7,224 nucleotides of DNA from an uncultured Eubacteriales bacterium. Its GTDB lineage: Bacteria; Bacillota; Clostridia; Oscillospirales; Oscillospiraceae. Of this stretch, positions 5,900 through 7,224 are shown in pieces (position 1 is the stretch's first letter; each line of letters begins with the position of its first letter). A program made the position numbers and the translations under genes. Under the pieces are notes generated by a model. That model worked only from the letters and a program-made list of their open reading frames with translations. It made no database searches and was not told the origin of the DNA. The DNA is taken from NCBI GenBank assembly GCA_902496595.1, contig CABVBV010000105.1, positions 1 to 7,224 on the forward strand, written 5' to 3'.

Positions 5900-6568
5900 T
5901 CAGACCTCCGTCCTGTATCCCACGCCGCGCACGGTGCCGATGATGGAGCCGGCCTCGCCCAGCTTCTGCCGGAGCGTGCGCACGTGTACGTCAACCGTCC
6001 GGGTCTCGCCGTCGTAGTCCGTGCCCCAGATCTCGCTCAGCAGCCTGTCCCTTGTGAACACCACTCCGGGGCTGGACATGAGCGTCCAGAGCAGCTCATA
6101 TTCCTTGAGCGTCAGGGAAACCTCGGCCCCGTTCGCCGTGACCCGGCGGCCGGAGGGCTCGATCGTGACGCCGCCCAGCGAGATGGCGGATCTGCCGCCG
6201 CCGGGATTAGTCCGGCGCAGCACTGCCCGGACTCGGCTGATCATCTCCAGCATACCGAAGGGCTTCACCAGGTAGTCGTCCGCGCCTGAGTCGAGGCCCG
6301 TTATCTTGTCGTACTCCTCACCCTTGGCAGTGGCCATGATGACCGGGACGTTCCTCGTCGCCGCATTCATGCGCAGCTTTTTGAGTATCTCCATGCCGTC
6401 CTCCCCGGGCAGCATGACGTCCAGTATTATGAGCTCCGCCGGAGCCCTTTTGAGAGCGGCGAAGAGGGCCTCGCCGCTCTCCATGCCCTCGGCCTCGAAG
6501 CCCGTCGAGCGCAGCGCGTAGACCTCTATCTCCCTTACGCTCGCGTCGTCCTCCACACAGTATATCAT
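5900..6568 (-). CDS. phoB: PhoB/OmpR-family response regulator
   Basis: A 222-residue DNA-binding response regulator. The receiver domain (about 1-117) carries the acidic pair D7/D8 (VEDD), phospho-acceptor D50 (LILDVMLPGEDG region), switch T80 (MATA) and conserved K102 (LVKPF). A short Gly-rich linker (about 120-127) leads to an OmpR/PhoB winged-helix domain (about 130-220), with LTLKEYELLWTL, the recognition helix TVDVHVRTLRQKLG (191-204) and the wing TVRGVGYRTEV. Located between phoU and a PhoR-type kinase, it is best read as the phosphate-regulon regulator; the same protein is called PhoP in Bacillus. The start at 6568 was chosen because homologues begin directly with the first strand (MIYCVEDD), a GGAGGT lies 6 nt upstream, and the ATG overlaps the phoU stop (TGATG). 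An in-frame ATG at 6619 would add 17 atypical residues. Confidence 0.92.
   Translation of the reverse strand: MIYCVEDDASVREIEVYALRSTGFEAEGMESGEALFAALKRAPAELIILDVMLPGEDGMEILKKLRMNAATRNVPVIMATAKGEEYDKITGLDSGADDYLVKPFGMLEMISRVRAVLRRTNPGGGRSAISLGGVTIEPSGRRVTANGAEVSLTLKEYELLWTLMSSPGVVFTRDRLLSEIWGTDYDGETRTVDVHVRTLRQKLGEAGSIIGTVRGVGYRTEV
5904..5909 (-). promoter_or_regulatory. Ribosome binding site GGAGGT for phoR
   Basis: GGAGGT on the minus strand lies in the last codons of the response-regulator gene, 7 nt before the kinase ATG at 5896. It is a near-ideal Shine-Dalgarno and supports this start and translational coupling of the pair. Confidence 0.65.
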
Positions 6569-7221
6569 CACAAGACCTCCCGGCCCTTGTAGTAGCCCGT
6601 CGCGGCGAACTCCACCCACTCGGCTATGTTCGTGGCGTGGTCGCCTATGCGCTCGAGGTATTTGGCTATCATCATGAGGTCGAGCGCGTATTCGCCCTCG
6701 CCGGGGTGCTGCGAGAGCCTGGCGATCATGGCCGCCTTGATCTTTTTGAAGACCTCGTCGGCCTCGTCGTCCCTTCTCGCGACCGCCCTCGCTGCTGCGC
6801 TGTCGCGGCTCACATATGCGTCCACGCTGTCCGTCACCATGGCGACGACGGTCTGGGCGAGGCGCCTGAGCAGTCCCGCGTCCGCTTCGTTCAGCGGGCC
6901 CATGAAGCCCGCGGTCTCGGCTATGTCGAGGGCCTGGTCGCCGATGCGCTCCATGTCCGTTATCATCTTGAGCGCGGCGGAAATCTGCCGCAGGTCGCCC
7001 GCCACGGGCTGCTGCTGCAGGAGGAGCCGAAGGCAGACCCGCTCGATCTCGCGCTCCTTCTGGTCGATCTCCTCCTCGAGGGCGCTGACCCTCGTGAGCA
7101 GGCTCCGGTCGGCGTCCAGCACCGAGCGGGCGGTGACGGCTATTGCCTCCTCGCAGAGAGCCCCCATGTTTATGAGCTCGCGGTTCAGGGCTGCGAGCTG
7201 CCCGTCGAATCTCTGCCTCAT
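6568..7221 (-). CDS. phoU: PhoU phosphate-signalling accessory protein
   Basis: A 217-residue all-helical cytosolic protein of normal PhoU length, built from two repeated three-helix halves. The opening MRQRFDGQLAALNRELINMG is typical of the family start. Each half ends in a metal-binding signature: DMERIGDQALDIAE (89-102) and KYLERIGDHATNIAE (187-201), the E/D-x-x-x-D clusters that hold iron or other metals in PhoU structures. PhoU links the PstSCAB phosphate transporter to the PhoR kinase, keeping the Pho regulon off when phosphate is plentiful, and moderates uptake. Its stop overlaps the phoB start. Only 3 nt lie upstream of the ATG in the window, so the ribosome site and any pst genes, which usually precede it, are not visible; a slightly earlier start cannot be excluded. 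Confidence 0.93.
   Translation of the reverse strand: MRQRFDGQLAALNRELINMGALCEEAIAVTARSVLDADRSLLTRVSALEEEIDQKEREIERVCLRLLLQQQPVAGDLRQISAALKMITDMERIGDQALDIAETAGFMGPLNEADAGLLRRLAQTVVAMVTDSVDAYVSRDSAAARAVARRDDEADEVFKKIKAAMIARLSQHPGEGEYALDLMMIAKYLERIGDHATNIAEWVEFAATGYYKGREVL
6575..6580 (-). promoter_or_regulatory. Ribosome binding site GGAGGT deciding the phoB start
   Basis: GGAGGT on the minus strand sits at the end of phoU, 6 nt before the ATG at 6568. It would be internal to a longer frame starting at 6619. It selects the shorter protein, and together with the TGATG junction it indicates coupled translation of phoU and phoB. Confidence 0.65.
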
Positions 7222-7224
7222 ATC

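Noticed and set aside
6569..6619. 17-residue N-terminal extension of PhoB
   Set aside because: Response regulators begin at the first receiver strand, and GGAGGT is correctly spaced from the ATG at 6568.
1..7224. Mobile element, CRISPR array, tRNA/rRNA, riboswitch or defence system
   Set aside because: No transposase or integrase, regular repeats, tRNA-like cloverleaf or long structured leader could be seen; the few intergenic gaps are about 100 nt and accounted for by terminators and one promoter.

Overview
The window reads as an ordinary chromosomal stretch from a G+C-rich bacterium, most likely a Bacillota/Clostridia member (for example an Oscillospiraceae-type gut anaerobe). This rests on strong GGAGG-type ribosome binding sites, a PadR regulator paired with a small membrane protein, the pairing of two flavoproteins (HI0933 and COG2509 families), and a phoU-phoB-phoR order. 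The frequent AGG and ATA codons despite the high G+C fit some lineages of this kind, but the taxonomy is inference and could be wrong. No mobile element, CRISPR array, tRNA or rRNA is visible.

Plus-strand half (1-3017): a compact operon running off the left edge. It holds the C-terminus of an HI0933/BaiN-like flavoprotein, a complete COG2509-type FAD-dependent dehydrogenase, a small P-loop nucleotide-kinase-like protein with a DGDWCWD signature, and a classical short-chain dehydrogenase/reductase (SDR). The first two genes are 1 nt apart and the next two junctions are 4-nt ATGA overlaps, so the set is probably co-transcribed and translationally coupled. A hairpin terminator follows at 3049-3084. 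The substrates of these redox enzymes cannot be read from sequence.

Minus-strand half (3117-7221): two transcription units read right to left. The right-hand one is phoU, a PhoB-type response regulator and a PhoR-type PAS-containing sensor kinase, with junctions of 1 nt overlap and 3 nt gap. It is the regulatory part of a phosphate-starvation (Pho) system and ends at a 14-bp-stem hairpin at 4191-4223. Any pst transporter genes would lie beyond the right edge. The left-hand unit has its own A+T-rich promoter region (about 4131-4175) with an 11-bp palindrome. It encodes a PadR-family repressor overlapping by 38 nt a four-helix membrane protein, a probable self-regulated envelope-response pair.

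No convincing new system is present. The most open questions are the role of the COG2509/P-loop/SDR cluster and the target and ligand of the PadR/membrane-protein pair.
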